Of a stretch of 64,000 nt of DNA, positions 41,658 to 50,341 are shown one piece after another. A program made the translations under genes and the position numbers. Source of the stretch: Streptomyces cynarae (lineage in GTDB: Bacteria > Actinomycetota > Actinomycetes > Streptomycetales > Streptomycetaceae). The DNA is taken from the NCBI RefSeq assembly GCF_025642135.1, contig NZ_CP106793.1, positions 6,850,001 through 6,914,000 on the forward strand. Reading direction: 5' to 3'. Each line of letters starts with the position of its first letter. The stretch's first letter is position 1. Below the pieces are notes generated by a model that saw only the letters and a program-made list of their open reading frames with translations, was not told the DNA's origin and ran no database searches.

Positions 41658-43061
41658 TCAACGAACCCTCTTGAGCAGCCAGACCTGGTCCGCGTGGAAC
41701 ACCGTCCGGTACGTGGCGTGCCGATAGTTGCCGGTCACCGCGGAGGGCTCCACCTGCCACTGCCACCAGGTGCCCTGCGCCTGGTCCAGAAGGATCCACT
41801 GGGGTGCTGCCGGGCATCGGTTCCAGCACACGTCGTTCCGGGCGCCCAGCGAGGCCAGTTGGCCCATGGTCGCGGCCACTGTCTGTCCCGACGGGATCAT
41901 CCGCTCAGCCTGCGCCGCCGCTTCGATGTGCCGGGGAGTGCGGTAGGTGCCCGGCTGCCACAGCTCATGCAGGGGCGACTGGAACACCATGGCGGCGGCC
42001 ACGGCCACCATCAGCGCCGGTCCGTGCGCGCCAAGCCAGGGCGACAAGCTGCGCCGCGCCCACGACGGCCGGGCACGCAAACGGTGGAGACCGTCGATGG
42101 CCGCGACGAACAGGATCGGCATGGCGGTCGCGCTGTAATGCCAGCTGGTGCCCCAGTAGGCGTGGTTGGAGGAGACGAGCCGCAGGGCCACAGCGGGCAC
42201 GGCGGCGAGCGCCAGCGGCGAACGCAGGGCAAGACCGGCCGTAGGCAGTAGGAGCAGCGCGAGCAGCGGGCCCTTCGCCTCCCAGCTGGTCGCCAGGACA
42301 CCAAGATGGTGAGGGCTGTCCTTCCAGTACGGGTAGGTGCCGCTCGGGTTCATCGCCGGTATGAGGACGTAGGTGGCGAGCAGGGCCCAGCCGACTCCCC
42401 ACGCGGCGAGCAGCCCTCCTGCGAGCCTCTGCCGGCAGAACAGCGCCAGGATCAGGCCGATCGTGGCGAGCGTCCAGCCCTGGTCCTCTTTGACCCATAC
42501 CAGAGGGACGGCCCACCAGAAGGCCGCCCACGGAAAGCCGCGGGCCAGGGCGGACATCGAGCAGGCCAGGAGCGGCACGGCGAAGGCGATCTCGTGGAAG
42601 TCGTACCACACCATGTTGGCAAGGCCCCACGACAGGCCGTAGGTCGCGGCGATCAGCCGGGCTTCGTTCCGCGTCAGCAGCTGCTCGGCCGCCCGGTATA
42701 CCGGCACCACGGAAGCGGCGGCCAGCGCGGCTTGGGCAACAAGCAGCGTCACCGCGGACGGGAACAAGCGGAAGAACGGCGCGAGGACCATGAGGACGGG
42801 CGAGTAATGGTCGCCCCGCTGGTCCATGTCCTTGATCGCCACCATCGGCGCGTCGCCCTTGGCGTAGTGGGCCACGGCCTCGGTGAAGATGCCCAGGTCC
42901 CAGGAGGCCGGGCTGCCGGTCAGGTATCGGGCCACGGACAACGTCGTGTACAGGGCGAACACCGCGGTGACGATGGTCCACAGCGCCGGATCGCCCGCCC
43001 GTATCCGGTGGACGGGCGTGACGTGGTGGACGGCTGAGGGGCTGTCGGATATGGCGGGCAC
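41658..43061 (-). CDS. DUF2079 polytopic membrane protein
   Basis: 467 residues with about ten hydrophobic helices. The motif SWDLGIFTEAVAHYAKGDAPMVAIKDMDQRGDHYSPVL after the first helix is the DUF2079 hallmark, a glycosyltransferase-like (GT-C) membrane family of unknown substrate. Late segments include NHAYWGTSWHYSATAMPIL and a C-terminal periplasmic-type domain (VWLLKRVR end). The start is GTG 43061. It begins two bases after the stop of the upstream 132-residue gene, so the two are coupled. Confidence 0.88.
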   Translation of the reverse strand: MPAISDSPSAVHHVTPVHRIRAGDPALWTIVTAVFALYTTLSVARYLTGSPASWDLGIFTEAVAHYAKGDAPMVAIKDMDQRGDHYSPVLMVLAPFFRLFPSAVTLLVAQAALAAASVVPVYRAAEQLLTRNEARLIAATYGLSWGLANMVWYDFHEIAFAVPLLACSMSALARGFPWAAFWWAVPLVWVKEDQGWTLATIGLILALFCRQRLAGGLLAAWGVGWALLATYVLIPAMNPSGTYPYWKDSPHHLGVLATSWEAKGPLLALLLLPTAGLALRSPLALAAVPAVALRLVSSNHAYWGTSWHYSATAMPILFVAAIDGLHRLRARPSWARRSLSPWLGAHGPALMVAVAAAMVFQSPLHELWQPGTYRTPRHIEAAAQAERMIPSGQTVAATMGQLASLGARNDVCWNRCPAAPQWILLDQAQGTWWQWQVEPSAVTGNYRHATYRTVFHADQVWLLKRVR

Positions 43062-43063
43062 CG

Positions 43064-43462
43064 CTACAGCATCACCACTCTGCCCCCACAGCTCAACTGG
43101 ACTCCTATGACTTCACTTCGCACCGGCACCCTTGCACCGCCCCCGCACCACCGGGCGCGGTCGCTCGTCGGTAACGCGTGGATGCTCGGCCGGACCTCCA
43201 CGATGATGTCCGCGTCCGCTTCGTCGCCCTCTTCGTCGCGCCAGAGGAAGACCCGTACGTGCCTCGCCCGAGGGAGGCCGAGGGCCTGCCACTCGGTCAT
43301 CAGGTCGGCGACGACGAGAGAGACGGCGTATCGAGGTCCCTCGCTCATGTCATCGGTGGTGATCATGCCCCGCCACCGTTCGGGGTCTCTGCCGTAGGGG
43401 CGCCACCCCTCCGAGCCGTGCGGCTCGAACACCCGGTACACCCAGTCCGTCTCGGTGTCCAT
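43064..43462 (-). CDS. Hypothetical protein
   Basis: 132 residues, soluble, starting MDTETDWVYRVFEPHGSEGW, with a Trp/Arg-rich first half (YGRDPERWRGMITTDDMSEGPRYAVSLVVADLMTEW) and a C-terminal part with two Cys. No known domain recognised. It is directly upstream of and probably cotranslated with the DUF2079 gene (two-base gap). AGGA precedes the ATG at a spacing of about eight bases. Confidence 0.72.
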   Translation of the reverse strand: MDTETDWVYRVFEPHGSEGWRPYGRDPERWRGMITTDDMSEGPRYAVSLVVADLMTEWQALGLPRARHVRVFLWRDEEGDEADADIIVEVRPSIHALPTSDRARWCGGGARVPVRSEVIGVQLSCGGRVVML

Positions 43463-43638
43463 GCATCGATCCTGTCACCACGGACGAAGCACGGCATCAG
43501 ATCCACCGTCGACCGCTCCTGCAACGACGGAGAGCCGCAGCCGCAGATCACAACACGGACACAGCGTCACTCGAAGATCACTCAAAGTGCGCGTTCGGGT
43601 GCATGATTTCGGCCACCACTCGGCCTCCAAGGAGACCC

Positions 43639-43926
43639 ATGCGCCGCCACACCATCTCCCTGCTCGCCGCAGCCGTGCTCATGCTGACCGGATGCTCCGC
43701 CATGGGCTCCGGCAGCGACGAATCCTCGGCGCCGAGCCCCTCCGCGACAGCCGGAGCGGCCGACGACGCCGCCCGCGCGGAGCGGATCGCCACGTGCACC
43801 AAGGCGATCGTCGCCGCGAAGAACGACACCGCGGACGACGGCCTGCCCCAGTGCGCGAAACTGTCGCCGGACGACTACCTCAAGGCCATCGAGGATGCGA
43901 AGAAGCAAGGAGGTGGAGCGCCGTAG
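43639..43926 (+). CDS. Small secreted lipoprotein
   Basis: 95 residues. A lipoprotein signal peptide ends LTGC with Cys19 as the lipid site. The mature part is Ser/Ala-rich, then a short helical domain with two further cysteines (IATCTKAIVAAKN...GLPQCAKLSPDDYLKAIED). AAGGAGA precedes the ATG at 43639, so I reject the longer frame. Function unknown. It ends 125 bases before the winged-helix gene on the same strand. Confidence 0.82.
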   Translation: MRRHTISLLAAAVLMLTGCSAMGSGSDESSAPSPSATAGAADDAARAERIATCTKAIVAAKNDTADDGLPQCAKLSPDDYLKAIEDAKKQGGGAP

Positions 43927-44050
43927 AAGCGGATCGACGCGCCGGGGTGTCCGCCACCAGCGGCAGGGACCGGCCCCGTCGGAATCCCGGCGGGGCGCCG
44001 CTCGGCCGTTGCGGACAGCGGGTGTCCGCAAGCCCCGCTACCGTCCTGGC

Positions 44051-45193
44051 ATGACGAAGACGAGCCCCGCCGCACGGAGGGCCGACCGGTCCACAGCCAC
44101 CGCTCCCGTCCTCCCGCACCGCGCCCTCAACCGCGCCACCCTCGCCCGTCAGCTGCTGCTCCGCCGCTCGCCGCTGCCCGCGAAGGCGGCCGTCGCGCAC
44201 CTGGTCGGCCTCCAGGCGCAGAACGTCAAGCCGCCGTACTACGCGCTCGCGGCACGGCTGGAGGGCTTCGCGCCCGAGCACCTGTCGCGGCTCATGGCCG
44301 ACCGCGAGGTCGTCCGAATCGTCACCCTGCGGTCCACCATCCACACGCACACCGCCGACGACTGCCTCACCCTGCGGCCGTTCGTCCAGCCCGCACGCGA
44401 CCGGGAACTCACCGCCTTCCGCAAGGGTCTCGCAGGCGTCGACCTCGACCGGCTCGCCGCCCTCGCCGGCGACCTTATGGAGGCCGGACCGCGCACCATG
44501 GCCCAACTGCGGGACGCGCTGCTCGCCGAGTGGCCGGACGCCGACCCGCAGGCCCTCGCACTCGCCGCCCGCTGCCGGCTGCCCCTCGTACAGGTCACCC
44601 CACGCGGTCTGTGGGGGCTGAGCGGCCAGGTCGCGCTCACCACCGCCGAGCACTGGCTCGGGCGCCCCGCCGAGTCCGCCCCGGCGCCCGACTCCGTCGT
44701 CCTGCGCTACCTCGCCGCCTTCGGTCCGGCCTCGGTGAAGGACATGCAGACCTGGGCGGGCCTCACGAGGCTGCGGGAGGCCTTCGAGCGGCTGCGCCCA
44801 CGGCTCGTGACCTTCCGCGACGAGCACGGCGTCGAACTCTTCGACCTGCCCGACGCCCCCCGCCCCGACCCGGACACCCCGGCCCCGCCGCGCTTCCTGC
44901 CCGAGTACGACAACCTGCTCCTCTCCCACGCCGACCGCTCCCGCGTCGTGCCCGGCGCCCTCAAGGGCCGCAACGCGGTGGGCAACCAGGCCTACCGCCC
45001 CCTGCTCGTCGACGGCTTCCTCGCGGGCGTGTGGAAGCTGGAGGACGACGCGCTCGTCATCGAGCCGTTCCGCGGGCTGACCGGGGCCGAGCGGGACGAG
45101 GTGGCCGAGGAGGGGGCGCGGATGCTGAAGACGATGCACGAGGGCACGGCGTACGACATCCGGTTCGGTACCGTCGTCCCCCCACGCCCCTGA
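44051..45193 (+). CDS. Winged-helix DNA-binding protein, AlkZ-like (HTH_42)
   Basis: 380 residues of the HTH_42/AlkZ family, built of tandem winged helices. The catalytic-type motif QAQ (Gln55-Gln57) in HLVGLQAQNVKPPYYALAARL matches the QxQ signature of AlkZ, a DNA glycosylase that unhooks interstrand crosslinks, and distinguishes it from QxD (AlkX/YcaQ) members. Other family blocks are VRIVTLRSTIHTHTADDC and FLPEYDNLLLSHADRSRVV near the C-terminus. Glycosylase activity is inference; many Streptomyces paralogues are untested. ATG 44051 starts MTKTSPAAR. Confidence 0.85.
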   Translation: MTKTSPAARRADRSTATAPVLPHRALNRATLARQLLLRRSPLPAKAAVAHLVGLQAQNVKPPYYALAARLEGFAPEHLSRLMADREVVRIVTLRSTIHTHTADDCLTLRPFVQPARDRELTAFRKGLAGVDLDRLAALAGDLMEAGPRTMAQLRDALLAEWPDADPQALALAARCRLPLVQVTPRGLWGLSGQVALTTAEHWLGRPAESAPAPDSVVLRYLAAFGPASVKDMQTWAGLTRLREAFERLRPRLVTFRDEHGVELFDLPDAPRPDPDTPAPPRFLPEYDNLLLSHADRSRVVPGALKGRNAVGNQAYRPLLVDGFLAGVWKLEDDALVIEPFRGLTGAERDEVAEEGARMLKTMHEGTAYDIRFGTVVPPRP

Positions 45194-45224
45194 CGCCCGG
45201 TCCGCGACGCGGTCCCCCGGCTCC

Positions 45225-45872
45225 TCAATCCGCCCGCCCGGTCACCGCCACCGTCAGCCCCAGCCCGATCATCGTGCACCCGCCCGCGCCGCCGATCAGC
45301 GACAAGCGGCGGTCGGATCGGGCGAACCAGGTGCGGGCAGCGGACGCCGTCAGCCCCCACAAGGTGTCCGTGACCAGGCCGATCGCGATCGGGACCAGGC
45401 CCAGCAGCAGCATCTGCAACGGCACACGACCCGCCGAGTGGTTCACGAACTGGGGGAGTACCGCGGCGAAGAACACCACCCCCTTGGGGTTGGTCGCGCC
45501 CACCAGGACGCCGTCCAGGACCGTACGGAGATCGCCGCGCGCCGGGCCCGTCGGCACGGCCCTGATCGCCGACGCCCTCAACTCCTTCCGGTGCCGGAAC
45601 GCCTGCACGCCCAGGAGGACCAGGTACGCCGCCCCCGCCAGCTTCACCGCCATGTAGAGGGCGACCGACCGCTCGACCAGCGAGCCGATGCCGACCGCGA
45701 CCGCCACCACCAGCAGGTAGGAGCCGAAGACGTTGCCGAGCGCGGTCGCCACGGCGGTGCGGCGGCCGTGCGCGAGCGCCCTGCCGATCACGAACAGCAC
45801 ACTGGGACCGGGGATCACGATCACCAGCAGGGACATCGCGGCGAACGCCAGAAAGCGGTCTGTGGACACCAT
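45225..45872 (-). CDS. LysE/RhtB-family amino acid exporter
   Basis: 215 residues with six membrane helices. The first helix carries the signature FAAMSLLVIVIPGPSVLFVIGRALAHGRRTAVATALGN (residues 7-44), and a second conserved stretch is LDGVLVGATNPKGVVFFAAVLPQFV. Members export amino acids or related metabolites from the cytoplasm. The substrate cannot be told. The ATG at 45870-45872 behind GGGAGGG is preferred over ATG 45887. Convergent with the AlkZ-like gene with a 31-base gap. Confidence 0.9.
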   Translation of the reverse strand: MVSTDRFLAFAAMSLLVIVIPGPSVLFVIGRALAHGRRTAVATALGNVFGSYLLVVAVAVGIGSLVERSVALYMAVKLAGAAYLVLLGVQAFRHRKELRASAIRAVPTGPARGDLRTVLDGVLVGATNPKGVVFFAAVLPQFVNHSAGRVPLQMLLLGLVPIAIGLVTDTLWGLTASAARTWFARSDRRLSLIGGAGGCTMIGLGLTVAVTGRAD

Positions 45873-45942
45873 GAGCGACCCTCCCATCCGTCGCCCATTC
45901 AAACAGGCGGGGGAGTGCCGGGCCATGGAAGTGACGTGGAAA

Positions 45943-45983
45943 GGGGGCGTTGCGGGCCGCTCGTGGAGGCCCGCAACGCCCCC
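45943..45983. terminator. Hairpin terminator
   Basis: Perfect 15-bp stem GGGGGCGTTGCGGGC / GCCCGCAACGCCCCC with an 11-base loop. It lies downstream of the trypsin-like remnant and upstream of the LysE start. Confidence 0.88.
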
Positions 45984-46044
45984 TGGTATCTACCTGGGGT
46001 GTCACCCCAGGAGCCTTCTGGGACTCACGTGTCGACCTGCGCGG

Positions 46045-46233
46045 TCACCACACGCTCCGCACGGCCGTCGCCCAGGAAGTGATCCCTGCCAGGACGCCCC
46101 CGGTGAGCGGGGGACCGCCGCTGTCGCCCTGGCAGGTGTCCATGTCGCCGGAGGAAGTGAGCGTGCCCGTGGCGGCGGCAGCGGTCGCCAGGGCGGCAGC
46201 GGCGGCCTTTCTGACGCGTTTCGGCCCGGACAT
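46045..46233 (-). pseudogene. Trypsin-like serine protease remnant (signal peptide joined to active-site segment)
   Basis: 62 codons. GAGGAGA and ATG at 46233 begin a good signal peptide (MSGPKRVRKAAAAALATAAAA). After residue 30 it joins directly to DTCQGDSGGPPLTGGVLAGITSWA, the conserved block around the catalytic serine of S1 proteases. The roughly 170 residues with the catalytic His and Asp are missing, and the end is out of frame (DGRAERVVTA follows in another frame). An internal deletion is the simplest explanation. A terminator follows. Confidence 0.75.
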
Positions 46234-46429
46234 GGGTCTCCTCGTGGGGTTGCCGGTGGGGGGTCGCGCGAGTGGGGACCGGCCCCGGTGTGCCCGGCGA
46301 GCGGCACGCCTTTACGCTAGAAGCCGGAGCGGTCCGCTCCCAATGAGGGAACGCCCTAGGCGAGTTGGGCAGGGAAAACCCTCGGTCCACGCGCGTGAAC
46401 CGGCCAAGGGGCGTGCCGTGTGCGCTGGT

Positions 46430-49256
46430 TCAGCTCGCGCGGTGCCCGGCCGCCAGACGCACGATGTCCACCCGTGACCGGATGCCCAGCTTGCGGTAGA
46501 CCCGGGTCAGCGTGGCCTCCACGGTCTTGACGCTGATGAACAGCCGGGCCGCGATCTCCCGGTTCGTCGCGCCCTCCATGACCAGCGCGGCGACCTGCCG
46601 TTCCGTCGCGGCCAGGCTGTCGAGGGCGGCCGCAGCGACCGGCGCCGGACCCGTCGGATGAGGCTCCGACCTCGCCGGATCCGTGACCGTGGCCGTCTCC
46701 ACCAGGCGCAGCCACGGCATCGCCCGGCAGCGGCGGAAGAGACGGGTCGCCTCGTCGTAGGACGCCGGTCCCGACCGCCCGGCGCGCAGCCCCGCCAGCG
46801 CGTATGCCGCCCGGGCCTCCTCGAGGCCGTAGCCGAGCCTCGCGAGCTGGTCCCGCGCCGCCGTCAACTGACGTTCTGCCGCGTCCACTTCACCACGTGC
46901 GGCCCTGACCAGGGCCTCCGCCCGGTCCAGCACCGCGAGCACGCTCTCCCGCCGGAGCCTGAGCGCGTGGGCGCGGGCGGCGTCGATGACGTCCTGCGCC
47001 TCGGCCGGCTCCCCGACGCGTACGAGCGCCTCCGCGAGGTCGCCGTGCCAGCGGCCCCGAGCCGGATCGGTGACCCCGAGCCCCTCCTCCAGCTCCCTCA
47101 CCCGGCGCAGGGACCGAACGCTCCCCGCCGCGTCCCCGGCGACCAGCTGGGCGTGCCCCAGCGCGGCCAGCGCCCGCGACAGGTAGATCACGTCGCCGTC
47201 CTCCTCGGCCCGGGACACGGCCTCCTGGGCCAGTGTCAGGGCCCGCTCCGCCTCGCCGCCCGCCGCCTCCGCCAGTGAGGTGAGCATGGCGCTGGCGGCC
47301 TCCCCGATCCCCGTGTCCCGCGCCAGCCTGAGGCTCTCCCGCGCGAGGTCGAGGGCCCGCCCGCAGTGTCCGGCCCGCAGTTCGGTCTCGGCGAGGCCGC
47401 GCAGGAAGTGGACCTCGGCCTCGACCACGCCGCGCCGCCGCACCTCGCGCAGCAGCGCGCTGACCGTCTTGCGCGCCTCCGAGAGCTGGTCGCTCATGAT
47501 CAGCCAGCGGAACCGCACGGCCCCGACACCGTTGTGGTCGCACGCCACCCGCGCGTCCTGCGGTTCCCTCATCGCCCGCTTGATGGTGCGCGGTGCGTCC
47601 GGGTGCCCCATCAGGGTCTCGGCCTGCGCCTGGAAGGCGAGGGCCAGCAGCTCGTTGCGCCGGTCACCGGCCCGCGCCGCCAGCTCCGCGGCGAGGGCGC
47701 CCTCCTGTCGGGCCCGGGCGAAGTCGCCCTCCACCAGCAGTGCCCGCCAGGCCAGCTGGTAGTGCACCAGGGTGAGCAGCCGGGGGTCGTCGCCCGCGTC
47801 CGCCAGCGCCTGCGGGAAGACCGCGTCGACCTCGGCCATCGCGTGCCCGGCGGCGTCGATCACCACCATCCAGGCCCGCACCCTGTCCGCCGGTTCCGTC
47901 GCGTGGGCCAGCACCTCGCGGGCGATGTCCCGGGCGAGGTCGGTCTCCCCGGCGGTCAGCGCGTCCTCGGCGGCCTGCAACCGCCGCTCGTCCGGGCCCG
48001 GCACCGCGTCCGCAGGGGTGTGCCGGGCGGCGAGCAGCCCGAGCCCCGCCGCCACCGAGGGCGCGCCCCGGTCCCGGGCGGCGGACGCGGCCTCGGCGAG
48101 CCGCTGCGCGCGCCCGCGGATCCGTGCCGGTGGTCGCCAGCGCCAGGTGCCGGGCCCGCTCGATCGGGTCGGAGGCCGCCGTCGACAGCGCCGCGTGCAC
48201 GGCGCGCCGCTCCTGGGCGCTCGCCTGCGCGTACAGCGCGGCCGATATCAGCGGATGCGCGAACCGCACGCCCGGTGCGTCCCGCTCCGTCACCAGCAGC
48301 CCGAGCGCGGCGGCCTGCGCGGTCTCCGCCTCCGCGTTGTCCCGGCCGGCCGCGCGCAGCAGTGCCAGTGTGGGGCGGGCTCCCGCGCTCGCCACGAGCA
48401 GGGTGCGGCGGGCCTCGTCGGACAGTGCCTCCAGCCGGTTGAGCACCAGGGTCCTGAGCGAGGTCGGCACGGGCAGCGGCTCACCGGGCCTCGGCGGAGT
48501 CGGGCTCTCGGCGAGGGCGCGGCCGAGCTCCAGAGCGAACAGCGGGTTGCCGCCGCTGGTGCGGTGGATCTCCCGCACGGTGGAGCGGGGCAGTCCCGTG
48601 TAGCCGCGGTGGTCGAGGAGCGTGGCGATCCGGGCGCGCGAGAGCGGGCCCACCTGGAGGGCGAGGGTGTCCGGCGGGGACGCGCCCAGATAGCGGTCGT
48701 ACTCCTGGCCCTGCTCGGCATGGGTGCGCACCGCGCAGAGCATCTGCACCGGAGTGCCGCCGAGGCGCCGCGCGGCGAAGCCGAGGAGTTCGGTGCTGGC
48801 CGGATCCAGCCACTGAAGGTCGTCGGCGACGATCAGCACGGGACCGCGGGCGGCCAGCGCACGGAGGGTGGAGAGCACGGCGAGCCGCAGCGCGAGTCCG
48901 TCCCGCTGCATCGTGGACTCGCCGCGCCCGGTGAGCGCGGACTCCAGGGCGGTGCGCTGGGGGGCGGGCAGCCGGTCGGCGACCTCGTCCATGACGAGCC
49001 CGAGCAGGTCGGCTAGGGCCAGGAAGGGAAGGTGGGATTCGGACTCGGTCGCCGAGCAGCGCAACACGGTGCGCACCGTTTCGCCGTATTCCGCGGCCAG
49101 CGTCCGCAGGACCGTCGACTTTCCTATTCCGGCGGGGCCGTGCAGCAGCACACTTCCCCCGTCGGCGAGCTGCCGGCGCGCCGCCGTGCACAGCTCCTCC
49201 CGGCCGATGACCAGGTCATGGTGGGGTCTCGCAGGCTCCTTGAAGTCCCGTCGCAC
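46430..49256 (-). pseudogene. MalT-like LuxR-family (LAL) regulator with one frameshift
   Basis: Large ATP-binding transcription regulator of about 940 residues. N-terminal AAA part: VIGREELCTAARRQLADGG, Walker A HGPAGIGKST, VLIVADDLQWLD (Walker B). Then a long helical TPR-type region and a C-terminal LuxR helix-turn-helix (SLAATERQVAALVMEGATNREIAARLFISVKTVEATLTRVYRKLG). The frame changes near 48105-48115, in a GCGCGCGC run, from TTGTDPRARA to QRLAEAASAARDRGAPS. The net change equals loss of one GC pair or gain of one base. Both halves are well conserved, so a sequencing error or a very young mutation is likely. The start is GTG 49256 behind GGAGGGGAG. Confidence 0.85.
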
Positions 49257-49402
49257 GGTGCCGCTCCCCTCCGGGTGTCGTGTCCTGGCCAATATTAGGC
49301 GTCCCGTCATTGAAAATTCCGACGACGGCATGGTGAGGGAAACAACAAGCGGTGACTCGAGGGAATTTCATCGGAGTACCTAATGAATCGGAAACTACAG
49401 GT

Positions 49403-50239
49403 CTACGGGAGCAACCCGGCCCGCCGCGCCGCCACCACCGCCTCCCATCTGCTGTGCGCGCCGAGCTTCCGCATCGCCGAGCGCAGGTACCCCTTCACTG
49501 TCTCCGGGCGCAGCCCCAGCCGCTCGGCGGCCGCCGCGTTGGTCGAGCCGACCGCCACACACGCCAGGACGTCCACCTCCCGCGGGGACAGACCCACGTT
49601 CCCCGCCGCCGGTCCCGGGGAGGCCGCCCCGGCCAGCCGCCCGCACACATCGAGGAGCTCCGCCCGCAGCGCCACGTCCTCCACCCGCTGGGCGAGCGCC
49701 CGCAGCGCGCCGTGCGCCTCCCGCACCTGCTCCCAGGCCGCCCCGGCCGGGCCGGAGGGCTCCCGCACCGCCGTCAGCAGGCTGCGCGCCTCGTCCCGGG
49801 CGACCAGCGCCTGCTCCACGTCCCGTGCCGCCTCCACCGCCGCGCTCAGCGTGCGGTCGCCCAGCGGCTGCGCCGTCCGCAGGGCGCCGTAGAGCACCCC
49901 GCGCACCCGGCGCCGTACGACGACCGGCACCGCGAGGACGGACCTCAGGCCCTCCGTCGCCACCGCCGCGTCGTACTCGTGGCTGATCTGCCGGGACGCC
50001 GAGTAGTCGGTCACCGCGCACGGCCGGGCCAGCGCCGTCACCTTGCCGCCCAGGCCACTGCCGGAGACGACGGCGAGCGAGCTGAGCGCCGTCGTCGCGG
50101 TGCCGCTCAGTTCGCTGATGCGTATCTGCGGCCGCCCGGACTCCACCAGTCCGCCGAAGGCGACCGGCAGCCCCGTGACCCGCCGCAGCCGCACCAGCGC
50201 GCTCCGCACCTGAACCGTTTCGGCTGCGTCAACTGCCAC
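49403..50239 (-). CDS. GAF-domain LuxR-family transcriptional regulator
   Basis: 278 residues. About 10-140 form a GAF-like sensory domain (LPVAFGGLVESGRPQIRI..., LAVPVVVRRRVRGVLYGALR). The C-terminal 60 residues are a LuxR helix-turn-helix (LSPREVDVLACVAVGSTNAAAAERLGLRPETVKGYLRSAMRKLG). It is divergent, with 100 bases between, from two acyl-CoA ligase genes. Similar GAF-LuxR regulators in actinomycetes lie beside such ligases and probably regulate them, but the inducer is unknown. The GTG at 50237-50239 has GGAGGGG upstream. Confidence 0.9.
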   Translation of the reverse strand: MAVDAAETVQVRSALVRLRRVTGLPVAFGGLVESGRPQIRISELSGTATTALSSLAVVSGSGLGGKVTALARPCAVTDYSASRQISHEYDAAVATEGLRSVLAVPVVVRRRVRGVLYGALRTAQPLGDRTLSAAVEAARDVEQALVARDEARSLLTAVREPSGPAGAAWEQVREAHGALRALAQRVEDVALRAELLDVCGRLAGAASPGPAAGNVGLSPREVDVLACVAVGSTNAAAAERLGLRPETVKGYLRSAMRKLGAHSRWEAVVAARRAGLLP

Positions 50240-50341
50240 GTGCTCGCCCCTCCGTCGCGGCGCACCCCCCGTTCGGGGGTGGTGAGACCTGCGTCACCGA
50301 TTACACGATGTGAGACGGCTGTCCGGCAATGAGGAGGACAC

